Shown one piece after another: positions 18,782-27,374 of a DNA stretch of 64,000 nucleotides (positions are counted from its first letter, which is position 1; every line of letters starts with the position of its first letter). Origin of the DNA: Hypericibacter sp049323455 (GTDB lineage Bacteria > Pseudomonadota > Alphaproteobacteria > Dongiales > Dongiaceae); assembly GCA_049323455.1 (NCBI GenBank), contig JBMONF010000022.1, positions 34,100 through 98,099 of the forward strand, written 5' to 3'. The notes beneath the pieces are model-generated. The model was not told the DNA's origin. It did not search any database and saw only the letters and a program-made list of their open reading frames with translations. Made by a program: the position numbers and the translations under genes.

Positions 18782-18859
18782 TTAGATTTCTGCGCAGGCG
18801 TAGCTGTTGATTTCGAGGCCGACGCAGATCTCAACGATTTTCGGTGAAGTCCATGCCAT
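18782..18859 (-). CDS. pqqA: PQQ precursor peptide PqqA (25 residues)
   Basis: The translated peptide begins MAWTSPKIVEICVG and carries the conserved Glu-x3-Tyr core at E16 and Y20 (EINSY), the residues joined by PqqE to make PQQ. The ending ACAEI is a normal PqqA tail apart from a Cys. GGGAGGAAG lies just upstream of the ATG. The gene is first in pqqABCDE. It is short enough to be missed by automatic gene callers. Confidence 0.95.
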   Translation of the reverse strand: MAWTSPKIVEICVGLEINSYACAEI

Positions 18860-18948
18860 CGCACTTCCTCCCACTGGTTGAGCAGCTTTCAGCCACTGAT
18901 TGTGTGGCTTTTAGTCGGACCGCAAATCCCGACAATTGAACGGTTCCA

Positions 18949-18977
18949 AGATTAAGGCCAACGCTACGGTAACGCAA
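18949..18977 (-). promoter_or_regulatory. Candidate sigma-70 promoter of pqqA
   Basis: On the minus strand TTGCGT (18972-18977) and TAATCT (18949-18954) are separated by 17 bases. A start near 18942 would give a leader of about 80 bases containing the hairpin AGCCAC-N7-GTGGCT (18891-18909) before the pqqA SD. The boxes are close to consensus, but the call is by eye. Confidence 0.5.
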
Positions 18978-19139
18978 GCGCCTTCTTGTTCCGAAGCGCC
19001 TTTAAAAGGAGCGATTTTTGGCCCATTTGGAGGCCCAAAATAGAGCCTCCCCAAGGATGGCTGACAGCCGGCGACAGCGGGAACAACGGAAGCCCGTTGT
19101 CGGCGCGTGGGGGATCCTGGCTCCGGCGCGAACGGCGCA

Positions 19140-19787
19140 TCACGGATCGAGATGGCTCTGAATTTCGCGGCCGAGGGCGAAGGCTCGCTGCTCGAGCTGA
19201 ACCGGTAGCTCGCAGACATAGGTCAGCGACCGCTCGCGCTCCTGAAGAATGCGCGTGTCCCAGGTCTGCATCTCCAGCAGATCGTTGCGGCGCGCCATCT
19301 GTTCCGGCGTCCCGTTCTGCGGCAGCGCATCGAGCTCGGCCGTCTCCCTCTCGATCTTGGCCGCCAGATCGCGCTGTCGCTTTGCATAGCGTCCGATGCC
19401 GGCGATGATCGAGGCGCGATCGCTGTTGATGACGGCCAGCACGCCCGCCGCCAGGGCGGTAAGCTTTCGGCTCTTGTCCGGTCCGGCCTTTGCGGCAAAG
19501 GCGGCGATGGCGCTCTTCGCCTCGTCGAGGTCGGTGCGCCGTGCCGCAATCTTGCGTGCGAGATCGGCGATCGTCTCGTCGGCTTGCCAGCTGTCTCCAA
19601 CCGCGTCGAGCGACGGGCCCGTCCAGACTTGCCCCGGCGAGATCACGGGAACCTTGCGTTGCTGACAAGGCCAGTCCTTGTCCTCGATAACCGCGGCATG
19701 GCCGGGCGCGGCCGCCAGCATTGCCGCCAGGATGGTGGCGAGCAGAACCGTCGCACGGCCATGGGCGTGAAGATACGGCCATCTCAT
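19140..19787 (-). CDS. Secreted helical protein of the PQQ/xox transporter cluster, unknown function
   Basis: This 215-residue product has a clear Sec signal (basic start, hydrophobic core, cleavage near APGHAA). The mature N-terminus DWPCQQRKVPVISPGQVWTGP is followed by an almost all-helical body rich in Ala, Arg and Glu with coiled-coil character (about 85-190). The DWPC...W segment recalls short exported proteins found beside the PQQ-associated ABC transporter in other bacteria. The ATG at 19787 has GGGAGG seven bases upstream; an in-frame ATG 14 codons earlier is less likely. It follows the permease gene after 58 bases and is probably part of the same operon. Confidence 0.7.
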   Translation of the reverse strand: MRWPYLHAHGRATVLLATILAAMLAAAPGHAAVIEDKDWPCQQRKVPVISPGQVWTGPSLDAVGDSWQADETIADLARKIAARRTDLDEAKSAIAAFAAKAGPDKSRKLTALAAGVLAVINSDRASIIAGIGRYAKRQRDLAAKIERETAELDALPQNGTPEQMARRNDLLEMQTWDTRILQERERSLTYVCELPVQLEQRAFALGREIQSHLDP

Positions 19788-19845
19788 CGGCCAGCCTCCC
19801 TGAGAGAACCGAAGGGCGCGGACTGTCATCCGGATTGCGCCTCAT

Positions 19846-20655
19846 TCACCCGGCCGGGCCGCCGCGCCGTGCGATGAGGCCGCGCGACGGGTCGTAGCCA
19901 TAGACCGAGAGCACCGCAAACAGGAGAAACCAGCCGGCTACCCAGAGAAATGCCTCGAGATTGAAGCGCCCATAGAGGGCAAAGCGAATCAGCTCCACGG
20001 CGTGGGTGAAGGGATTGTAAGCGCAGATCTGATAGAGCAACGGGCTTGCTTCGCGCACGCGCCAGAGCGGGTAGAGCGCCGAGGAGGCGAAGAACATCGG
20101 AAAGATCACGAAGTTCATCACGCCGGCAAAGTTCTCGAGCTGCTTGATCGCAGAGGAGAGAAACAAACCCATCGCTCCCAGCATCAGCCCGGCGAGAACG
20201 AGTGCGGGAATCACCGCAATGTAACCGAGCCATGGCGGCTGCACGTCCCAGAACCAGGCGATCGCCAGGAAAACGTAGACCTGCAGGATCGAAACCGTCG
20301 TGCCGGCCAGAAGCTTGCAGCCGAGCAGATACCAGCGCGGAAGCGGGCTCACGAGCAGCGTGCGCATGCTGCCCATCTCGCGGTCGTAGACCATGGACAG
20401 CGAGCTTTGCATGCCGTTGAAGAGCTGGATCATCGCCACGAGGCCCGGAACGACATAAACCTCGTAGAGCACGTAGGTTTCGTAGGGCGGAATGATGGAC
20501 ACGCCGAGAACCGCGCGGAATCCCGCCGCGAAGATGAAGAGCCAGACGAGCGGGCGCACCAGCGCGGCGATGAAGCGCCCGCGCTGGTGCAAGAAGCGCA
20601 GTGCCTCGCGCGAGATGATGCCGTCGAGGCAGCGCAGATAGGCCAGCGGCGTCAT
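19846..20655 (-). CDS. ABC-2 type permease of the PQQ-alcohol-dehydrogenase-associated transporter
   Basis: This 269-residue integral membrane protein has about six predicted helices (PLVWLFIFAAGFRAV, ILQVYVFLAIAWFW, IAVIPALVLAGLMLGAMGLF and others) and the ABC-2 segment MVYDREMGSMRTLLVSPLPRW. It pairs with the ATPase encoded just upstream, whose stop overlaps this ATG. The type-2 permease fold is more often used for export, which is odd for a set that also has a binding protein. Homologous sets (Ped/Lut) have been linked to lanthanide-dependent alcohol oxidation. Confidence 0.85.
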   Translation of the reverse strand: MTPLAYLRCLDGIISREALRFLHQRGRFIAALVRPLVWLFIFAAGFRAVLGVSIIPPYETYVLYEVYVVPGLVAMIQLFNGMQSSLSMVYDREMGSMRTLLVSPLPRWYLLGCKLLAGTTVSILQVYVFLAIAWFWDVQPPWLGYIAVIPALVLAGLMLGAMGLFLSSAIKQLENFAGVMNFVIFPMFFASSALYPLWRVREASPLLYQICAYNPFTHAVELIRFALYGRFNLEAFLWVAGWFLLFAVLSVYGYDPSRGLIARRGGPAG

Positions 20656-21440
20656 GGTTTGTCGATTCCGGTCAATTTGGCGAAGGCCTCGCGAATGTTC
20701 GTCGCGTTTGCCTCGCGCGTCACGGCCGCGACATCGCCTTGCGCGAGAAGGCGGCCCTTATGGAGGATCACGACCTGATCCTCGGGCCCTACCTCGTCGA
20801 TGAGGTGCGTGGCCCACAGCACGCCGATGTTCTCCGATCGGCATAGGTGGCGGACGTGATCGAGCAGAGCCTGGCGGCTTCCGATATCGAGGCCGACGGT
20901 CGGCTCGTCGAGCAAAAGCAGGCGCGGGCGGTGCAGGAGCGCTTGTGCGAGCTCGACGCGGCGCATCTGACCGCCGCTCAGTTGTCGGACCTTGACATCG
21001 GCGCGATCGAGCAGGTTCTGACGACCGAGCTCCGTTTCGATGCGCTTGGCGGCGTCCCGCCGGCCTATGCCGTGGAGTGCCGCATGATAGCGAAGATTCT
21101 GCGCGACCGTGAGATCGAGCTCGAGCGAGCGTTGCTGAAACACGGCACCGATCCGCGCCAACGCCTCGGACGGTCGACGGCGTACGTCGAAGCCATAGAC
21201 ACGGATCGAGCCGCTGCGGTTGTTGTAAAGTCGGGTGGCGAGCGAAAACAGCGTCGTCTTTCCGGCGCCGTTCTGGCCGAGCAGGACGGTGAAGCTGCCG
21301 GACGGGATCGAAAACGATATGTCGTCGAGCGCCTTGATCTTGCCGAAGCGGTGGCTCACGCCGGAAACGAGCAGCGCCGGAACGGCCACTGCCGATGCAT
21401 CGGTCATCGGCGGGATCGAAGGGTCTGGCAACGCTGCCAT
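20652..21440 (-). CDS. ABC transporter ATP-binding protein, PQQ-alcohol-dehydrogenase-associated type
   Basis: This 262-residue ATPase contains Walker A (LGQNGAGKTTLF), the signature LSGGQMRRVELAQAL and Walker B LLLLDEPTVGLD. It energises the ABC-2 permease encoded directly after it (ATGA overlap). The ATG at 21440 starts about 25 residues before the family core. It belongs to the drug-export-like ATPase branch seen in Ped/Lut-type clusters with a beta-propeller protein and a periplasmic binding protein, both present upstream here. Confidence 0.88.
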   Translation of the reverse strand: MAALPDPSIPPMTDASAVAVPALLVSGVSHRFGKIKALDDISFSIPSGSFTVLLGQNGAGKTTLFSLATRLYNNRSGSIRVYGFDVRRRPSEALARIGAVFQQRSLELDLTVAQNLRYHAALHGIGRRDAAKRIETELGRQNLLDRADVKVRQLSGGQMRRVELAQALLHRPRLLLLDEPTVGLDIGSRQALLDHVRHLCRSENIGVLWATHLIDEVGPEDQVVILHKGRLLAQGDVAAVTREANATNIREAFAKLTGIDKP

Positions 21441-21504
21441 GGAACCAGTCTGCCTCGCGAGAACTTGCCCCGAACGGTTTCATACGCCACGGGCGGGTGC
21501 CGCG

Positions 21505-22476
21505 CTACGGCGTCACTGCGACGCCCCAGGGCTGGCTCCCGACCGTCACCGATTTGATCACTTTCAGGTCGCCGACATCGATCGCCGAGATATCGTTGCT
21601 GAGGCCGTTCGTCGTGTAGAGGCGAGATTGATCGGGATTGAATGCCATTTGCCAAACGCGCTGGCCGACCAGAAGGTAGTCCTTCACCTCATAGGTCTGC
21701 TGGTCGATCACCGCGACGCGATTAGCGGGCCCCAGCGCCACGAACGCCAACTTCCCGTCGCGCGTCAGCCGCACCCCGACCGGCTGGAGCGCTTGCGCCT
21801 CCAAGCCCGCGACCGCGAATCGGATCGTCTTGGCGATCTTTCGCGTCGCGGCGTCGATGACGGCGACCGTGCCGCCGACTTCGGACGAGACCCAGACATA
21901 CTTGCCGTCGGCGGAGAATTCGGCGAAGCGCGGGCGCGTGTCGACCAGCACGTTGTCGATGATCTCGTGTGTCGCCGTATCGATGAAGTGCGCCATGCTG
22001 GTGGTCTCGGAAGTGGCCACCAGCACCTTGCCGTCCGGGCTGATGCCCATTCCCTCCGGCTCGACGCCGACCGGGATCTGGTCGACGGCGGTTCCCTTCG
22101 ACACATCGACGACGGTGACCATGGCGTCGTTCTCGTTGGCGATATAAAGCGGATTTCCGGCCGGGCTCAACACGAACTGCTCCGGATCCTCGCCCGACGG
22201 CAGCGTGCGGACGATCTCATCGGTCGCCAGGTCCATGACCTGAACCGTGTTGTCGTCGCTCGCGCAGATGTAAAGGAGCTTGTTATCCGGGCTGAGCGTA
22301 ATCCCGCGCGGACGCTGGCCCACGGGAATCGTCTTGATCACTTCGAGCGTGGCGCCGTCGACGACGGTGATCGTGTTATCCTTCTCGTTGGAAACATAGA
22401 TCGTCTCCGCGCCGGCAAGGCGCATTGCGACAAGCAGCAGAAGCAACGCGGTTGGGACTGCTGTTGGCAACTTCAT
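21505..22476 (-). CDS. YVTN-type beta-propeller protein of PQQ-associated ABC cluster
   Basis: This 323-residue exported protein has a signal peptide (MKLPTAVPTALLLLLVAMRLAGA) and then about seven repeats of a 40-residue YVTN/PQQ-like blade, for example IYVSNEKDNTITVVDGATLE and GKYVWVSSEVGGTVAVID. It matches the beta-propeller regularly found with PQQ-dependent alcohol catabolism and its ABC transporter. A periplasmic scaffold or ligand-binding partner is likely; an enzymatic role is not suggested by any motif. Confidence 0.88.
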   Translation of the reverse strand: MKLPTAVPTALLLLLVAMRLAGAETIYVSNEKDNTITVVDGATLEVIKTIPVGQRPRGITLSPDNKLLYICASDDNTVQVMDLATDEIVRTLPSGEDPEQFVLSPAGNPLYIANENDAMVTVVDVSKGTAVDQIPVGVEPEGMGISPDGKVLVATSETTSMAHFIDTATHEIIDNVLVDTRPRFAEFSADGKYVWVSSEVGGTVAVIDAATRKIAKTIRFAVAGLEAQALQPVGVRLTRDGKLAFVALGPANRVAVIDQQTYEVKDYLLVGQRVWQMAFNPDQSRLYTTNGLSNDISAIDVGDLKVIKSVTVGSQPWGVAVTP

Positions 22477-22529
22477 GCGGTTTCTCCCGACCCTGGAAGA
22501 AGAAGCACGGCAGAGGCCGCGCTCGATAC

Positions 22530-23801
22530 TTACTTCTGCTTGCAGCTCGTTTCCGGGCGGTCCACCCCGAGAGTATCGAGCACGTTGAACTCGTGCAGGA
22601 AGCCTTCCTGGGGCGACACCGACACCGTGGTGCGCGCTTCAGCCAGCAAGATCGGCTGGCGCATCTGCCCGTCCCAGTCCCGAAATGTGAGTTTCTGGCC
22701 CTTGAATCCGGCAACGCCGAAGTCGGGCGAGCGAATATAGGCATTGACCGTGCCGAAGTCGGTCTTTCTCGTGCGCGTCGCGGCCTCCGAAATGCTGCGA
22801 ACGGCGAGCCAGGCGGCGTAGTCGCGTTCGGTCATCCAGCGGCCGGCGCGCTTGACGAAGCGGTCCTGCATCTGCGTCGCACCCCACTGCTCGAAATTGG
22901 GACTCCAAGCCGTCGGCACGAGGCCCTGCGTGCCCACGACGGGGCGCGGCTCCCAGGTCCGGTAGAGAAGATACTGGCCGAAGGCGTCGCGGACGTCGGA
23001 CACCACCAGGACGTCGTAATCGACGCCCTGGGTGAACACCGGCATCTGCTTCTGGATCTGCACATAGCCCGTATCGGTGCGCCGGGCGCCGGGCGTGGCA
23101 TCGAATTCGCGTTCCTCGACGATCTTCGCGTTGAACCGCTTTGCCGATCGACGGATCGCGTCGGCGAACAGTTTGTCGTCGTCCCCCGTTCCGACCACGA
23201 GAAACCATTGGAGCCAACGCTTCCATACCAGATATTGCGCCAGCGCGTCCGCTTCCATGGCGTAGCTCGGAATGACATGCAGAAGATTGCGTCGGCATTG
23301 TGCGCCGCGCAACGCGTCGTCTTTGGCTCGAACGTTGAAGATCAGCGCGTCCTTCGCTTCCGGCAGGTCGGCAATCGCGAGCAGTTGCGCTGCCGGCAGG
23401 TCGGCGACGATGAACTTGCGCCCCTTGGCGAGGAGATCGCGGGATGCGGCGACGACATCGCCGCCCTCCGGAACGACCGCCTCGTCGAGAACAAAATGCT
23501 GCTTCGTGAATTGGCCCGTGGTGTTGTTGTCGTCGATGCCGACGCGCGCGCCGAGCAACCCGTTATCGTTCGTGGGCGGATCGACCAGGGAGAGGGGGGC
23601 CAGCGCCTTCACCTTCTGCGTGATGTAGGCGACAGATATCTCCGCCACGTCCGAGGACGTATTTTGCGCCATGGCGGCGCCGCCCTGCGCGAAAAGCAAG
23701 ACCAACAGCGCGCCGACGCAGCCCGCCGCTCGGAGGCGCCACCCGCGCGCAAGGCCGACGGCGACGACAATCGAGGATAAACACAAGGTTAAGCTGTGCA
23801 T
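22530..23801 (-). CDS. Periplasmic binding protein (branched-chain-type fold) of PQQ-associated ABC transporter
   Basis: About 423 residues. After a hydrophobic leader that ends near GGAAMAQ, the mature protein resembles the substrate-binding protein of PQQ-dependent alcohol dehydrogenase systems: VAYITQKVKALAPLSLVDPP, LGARVGIDDNNTTG, VLDEAVVPEGGD, and a CRRNLLHVIPSYAMEADAL segment. The start is uncertain: ATG 23801 lacks a good SD, a GTG at 23828 is possible, and a later start would still leave a complete signal peptide. It is 53 bases upstream of the beta-propeller gene. The ligand is unknown; lanthanide complex or alcohol-related compound are candidates. Confidence 0.85.
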   Translation of the reverse strand: MHSLTLCLSSIVVAVGLARGWRLRAAGCVGALLVLLFAQGGAAMAQNTSSDVAEISVAYITQKVKALAPLSLVDPPTNDNGLLGARVGIDDNNTTGQFTKQHFVLDEAVVPEGGDVVAASRDLLAKGRKFIVADLPAAQLLAIADLPEAKDALIFNVRAKDDALRGAQCRRNLLHVIPSYAMEADALAQYLVWKRWLQWFLVVGTGDDDKLFADAIRRSAKRFNAKIVEEREFDATPGARRTDTGYVQIQKQMPVFTQGVDYDVLVVSDVRDAFGQYLLYRTWEPRPVVGTQGLVPTAWSPNFEQWGATQMQDRFVKRAGRWMTERDYAAWLAVRSISEAATRTRKTDFGTVNAYIRSPDFGVAGFKGQKLTFRDWDGQMRQPILLAEARTTVSVSPQEGFLHEFNVLDTLGVDRPETSCKQK

Positions 23802-23851
23802 GGGGCGGCTCGGGCTGTCAGGTTGCACAATCGCACTTCATTCGGCCAACC

Positions 23852-24601
23852 TCACGAGAACGCCAGGCGGTCTCCGAGGAGCGACCGCCTGAGCTCCTCG
23901 AGCCGAGCCGGTTCGGCGCGCTCGACCCGCGGTATGTCGACGGAAATGATCGTCGCAACTGCCCCGGGCGACGGCGTCATGAGCACGATCCGGTCAGCCA
24001 GCCGCACGACTTCGCGCGTATCGTGCGAGACGAACAGCACGGTCGTCGGCCGGCGCGCCCAGATCTCCAGCAGCAGGCCGCGCAGGCGCTCCGCCGTCGG
24101 TTCGTCGAGCGACACGAAAGGTTCGTCCATCAGCAAGAGGTCCGGCTCGACGGCGAAGGCCCGCGCCAGCGCGACGCGGCGGGTCATCCCGATCGACAGC
24201 CGCTCGGGATAGGCGTGGCGGAACTCCGAAAGCCCGGTCGCCGCCAACAGCTCGTCGACGATGTCGGAGCGCCGCTGTTCGGCCGTCAGCACCAAATTGA
24301 TGTTCTCCGCCACGGTGCGCCAGGGCAAGAGCCGCGGCTTCTGAAACACGTAACCGATCGCCGGTCGGCCTTGTCGCGCATCGGACGGAAGGGAGATCGT
24401 CCCGATAAAGTCGCGATCGAGCCCGGCAATGATATTGAGCAGCGTCGTCTTGCCGCAACCGGAGGGGCCCAGTACGCAGACAAATTCGCCGGGCGACACG
24501 GTGAACTGGAGGTCCTTGAGCGCCACGACGGCCGGCGCGTTGCCGACGCTCGGGAACTGTTTCAGACGGATGTCGATCAGAATCTCGTTCAGCGTCGCCA
24601 C
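23852..24601 (-). CDS. NitT/TauT-type ABC transporter ATP-binding protein with altered signature motif
   Basis: This 249-residue ATPase has Walker A GPSGCGKTTLL and Walker B LLLMDEPFVSLDE, with the H-loop SHDTREVV. The ABC signature reads LSIGMTRRVALARAF, not LSGGQ. The GTG start at 24601 overlaps the permease stop by 13 bases, as expected for a coupled pair. It groups with nitrate/sulfonate/taurine importer ATPases. With the permease and binding protein upstream it completes a three-gene importer placed between xoxJ and the Ped/Lut-type set. Substrate unknown. Confidence 0.85.
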   Translation of the reverse strand: MATLNEILIDIRLKQFPSVGNAPAVVALKDLQFTVSPGEFVCVLGPSGCGKTTLLNIIAGLDRDFIGTISLPSDARQGRPAIGYVFQKPRLLPWRTVAENINLVLTAEQRRSDIVDELLAATGLSEFRHAYPERLSIGMTRRVALARAFAVEPDLLLMDEPFVSLDEPTAERLRGLLLEIWARRPTTVLFVSHDTREVVRLADRIVLMTPSPGAVATIISVDIPRVERAEPARLEELRRSLLGDRLAFS

Positions 24602-25350
24602 CGGCTCACTCGCCGTTCGATGGGCCGAAGCAGAAACCATTCGATCATCTGGATGATCGCGACGAATGCAATGGTGTAGGCGAGGATGCTGGCGACGTCG
24701 AAGAGCTGGAAAAAGACGTTGATCTGGAAGCCGACACCATTGCTGCGGCCGAGCAGCTCCACCACCAGCACGATCTTCCAGATGAGGGCAAGCCCGGACC
24801 GCGCGGCCACGATGAGGAAAGGGGCCAACTCGGGCAGCACGACATGACGCAGCGTCTTTACCGGACCGAAGCGAAAGACCTGCGCCATCTCGAGATAGTC
24901 GCGGTTGAGCGCCCGCGCTCCTTCCCGCACGGTGACGACGACAGTCGGAATCTTGTTGAATGCCACCGCCGCAATGGCAGCCGCTTCGACGAGGCCGAAC
25001 CAGACATAGCAAAGGACGATGGTGACCAGGGCCGGAATATTGAGGAAAAGCACGAGCCAGCCGTCGAAAAAACGATCGAATCGCGGCAACCGCCCCATGG
25101 CAAGGCCGATCGCCGCGCCGATCAACATGGCGAGCGAAAAGCTCGCGGCGACGCGAGCAAGCGTGATGCCGACATGATAGGGCAGCGTTCCGTCGGCGAT
25201 GTCGGCACCGAGGATGACGGCAACCGCTGCCGGCCGCGGCAGCAGCCGCGGCCCGATCAGCATGGAACCGGCCTGCCACAACGCCAGAAGCGCCATGAAG
25301 GACACGGCGCGCTGCCACCACGGCAGTCCCGAGGACAGCCATGCACGCAT
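24589..25350 (-). CDS. NitT/TauT-type ABC transporter permease
   Basis: This 253-residue permease has about six helices and the EAA-loop region EMAQVFRFGPVKTLRHVVLP typical of the binding-protein-dependent importers for nitrate, sulfonates or taurine. The ATG at 25350 is five bases after the stop of the binding-protein gene, and the SD AGGAG overlaps that stop. The C-terminus overlaps the ATPase gene by 13 bases. Confidence 0.87.
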   Translation of the reverse strand: MRAWLSSGLPWWQRAVSFMALLALWQAGSMLIGPRLLPRPAAVAVILGADIADGTLPYHVGITLARVAASFSLAMLIGAAIGLAMGRLPRFDRFFDGWLVLFLNIPALVTIVLCYVWFGLVEAAAIAAVAFNKIPTVVVTVREGARALNRDYLEMAQVFRFGPVKTLRHVVLPELAPFLIVAARSGLALIWKIVLVVELLGRSNGVGFQINVFFQLFDVASILAYTIAFVAIIQMIEWFLLRPIERRVSRWRR

Positions 25351-25355
25351 CTCCT

Positions 25356-26348
25356 TCAGTAGACGACCTCGGGCCAGAACGTGCCGGGCTGCAACGCGCG
25401 GCTCTTCCCGACGAGATCTTCCCCGCCGAGCGCGGCCATGATGGCGAACAACCGGCCGGCATCGGCGCGCTCGGCATCGCCCCACCGTTGCGGAATACCG
25501 CGCCGGAATTCGTCTCGCAGGGCCAGGAACGTCGCCTGGTCCGGCGGCTGCATCAGCGGCCGCAGCCGTTCCCATTCGGCGTCGGAATCCGCGAGCAGCT
25601 GCTTCGCCTTGCGGCTCGCTCGAACCAGCCCGAGCATGTCGTCGCGATGCGCAGCGGCCCAGTCTTCGTCGAAGACATAGCCTATGAGCGGCACGTCGCT
25701 GGCGATGCCAAGCTCGCGTGCGGCATCCGCCGCACCGATCAGCTTGCGGAACCCCTTGGCCTCGAGCTGAGCGACGAAATTCCAGTTGCTGATCACGGCA
25801 TCGATCTTGCCCTGCTCGATCTGCTCGTTGAGGAGGGGCGGCGCGCCGAACACCTTGTCCGTCGCGCTGTCGAGATCGAGGTCGTAGCGTTTCTGGGCCA
25901 ATGCCCGGATCACGAGCCAACTCTTGTCGATCGGTCCGCCGGCAATGCCGAGACGTCTGCCGCGGAGGTCGGGCAAATCGCGTATCGACGAGTTCGCCGG
26001 CACGACGAGAGCGCCGACCGAGGTGGAGTAGGGAACGAAGGTGTAGCGCGCGCCTTCGGCGCGCTGACGCGTCACCCACAGCCAGTCGGTAACGATGACA
26101 TCGACCGATCTGCCCTGCAGGGCCACCGCGGTGGCGGTGCTGGTGGCGAGGGGGACGACTTCGAGATCGATTCCTTCGGCCTTGTCGAATCCGTTGCGCT
26201 TGATGACGTCGAGCTCCCAGCTCACGGTTCCGAATTTGAGGACGCCGACCTTGATCGTTCCGGCGGACGCCGGCAGCGACGTGAGGAGCGCCGCGAGCAG
26301 CGACAGGATGCCTGCAAGGAGATGGATCTTCTTGAGCCGGGATGCCAT
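25356..26348 (-). CDS. NMT1/THI5-type ABC substrate-binding protein in the xox cluster
   Basis: A 330-residue exported protein (signal to about ...SLPASA) with the periplasmic-binding fold of the NitT/TauT class: KVGVLKFGTVSWELDVIK, VALQGRSVDVIVTDWLWV, LRGRRLGIAGGPIDKSW and QGKIDAVISNWNFVA. The GTVSWE and WVTRQR segments suggest a dedicated subfamily rather than generic taurine binding. GGAGG lies four bases before the ATG at 26348. It stands immediately after xoxJ, so a role in methanol oxidation, such as uptake of a metal chelate or cofactor, is plausible but unproven. Confidence 0.82.
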   Translation of the reverse strand: MASRLKKIHLLAGILSLLAALLTSLPASAGTIKVGVLKFGTVSWELDVIKRNGFDKAEGIDLEVVPLATSTATAVALQGRSVDVIVTDWLWVTRQRAEGARYTFVPYSTSVGALVVPANSSIRDLPDLRGRRLGIAGGPIDKSWLVIRALAQKRYDLDLDSATDKVFGAPPLLNEQIEQGKIDAVISNWNFVAQLEAKGFRKLIGAADAARELGIASDVPLIGYVFDEDWAAAHRDDMLGLVRASRKAKQLLADSDAEWERLRPLMQPPDQATFLALRDEFRRGIPQRWGDAERADAGRLFAIMAALGGEDLVGKSRALQPGTFWPEVVY

Positions 26349-26503
26349 CGGGCCTCCTTCCATGCGCCGCTAGGACCTGCGGCAACCCCTTCCGCGGAGA
26401 GGATAGCGACGCGCGGACGCCGGCATGCCGACACACCGCGTTGTTGCCATTGCAGGCGCCTCTATCGCGATGCGGAAGAGCGGTCGAGGATGCATCTCGC
26501 CGG

Positions 26504-27343
26504 CTATTGCGTAACGGGATTATTTTGCTCGTCGAGCAGCGGCACGCCGTAATCGAGCAGGATCTTGTTGATCTCCTGCTGATGCGTTCGGATCAAATCG
26601 TTGATCTGGCGTTTCCACTCCGGCTCGTTGAAGCGCACGCCCATGGTAATGCGGTAGTCGAGGCGCGTCATCGCATCCTCCGAACGCAACGGAACGACCA
26701 CAAGTGGCGTCGACTCCTGCTTGGCGAAATAGCCGGCGATCGGACCCCAAAGAATGCCGACGTCGATCTTGCCGGACGCCACATCGTGCACCAGATCCTG
26801 GGCCGGATGATCATAGCGCGTGTCGACCACGAGCGCGTAGGAATGCAGATGCGCCAGCAGCCCCTTCTGGGCCAGCAGCGTCGCCGGAGGTGTGCCGGCG
26901 ATGACGCCGATCTCGGAGGATCGCAAGGCCTCTTCGTCGAGCGCGTTGAGCGACAACCCGGGGTTCTTGCGATAGACCAGCGCGAACGAGGAGTGATAGT
27001 AGGGGTTGGTGTTTTGCAGGAAGTCGTTGCCCGAGATCGTGCCCATGATCAAGTCGCATCGCCGGGCGCGCAACGTGTTGCGTATGAAGCCCTGGGAATC
27101 GGGATACCAGGTGTATTGCACCGGCACGCCGAGCGCCTTGGCGAAGAGCTCGGCGATCTTGTTCTCGAAGCCCTCTCCCTTGTCGTTGGAGAAGGGCAGG
27201 TTGTTGGGATCCGCACAGACCCGCAATGCCGAGTGATCGACCGCCTCGGCGCTGGCGGCGGAAGCCTGCATCGGCGTCGCCAGCGTCGCTCCGATGACCG
27301 CGAGGACCGCCAGCGATCTCAGCTTGGATGCCATCATCGTCAT
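26504..27343 (-). CDS. xoxJ: XoxJ, periplasmic solute-binding-like protein of the lanthanide methanol dehydrogenase system
   Basis: 279 residues with a signal peptide (ending MQASAASA). The mature protein starts LRVCADPNNLPFSNDKGEGFENKIAELFAKALG, the classic XoxJ/MoxJ opening of a family-3 solute-binding fold. It also has QGFIRNTLRARRCDLIMG and GKIDVGILWGPIAGYF. XoxJ interacts with XoxF and is thought to help its activation or maturation. It is encoded 31 bases after xoxG on the same strand, the usual xoxF-xoxG-xoxJ order. Confidence 0.92.
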   Translation of the reverse strand: MTMMASKLRSLAVLAVIGATLATPMQASAASAEAVDHSALRVCADPNNLPFSNDKGEGFENKIAELFAKALGVPVQYTWYPDSQGFIRNTLRARRCDLIMGTISGNDFLQNTNPYYHSSFALVYRKNPGLSLNALDEEALRSSEIGVIAGTPPATLLAQKGLLAHLHSYALVVDTRYDHPAQDLVHDVASGKIDVGILWGPIAGYFAKQESTPLVVVPLRSEDAMTRLDYRITMGVRFNEPEWKRQINDLIRTHQQEINKILLDYGVPLLDEQNNPVTQ

Positions 27344-27374
27344 ACTCGGCCTGACTGCTCTTGAAATCCGCGAA

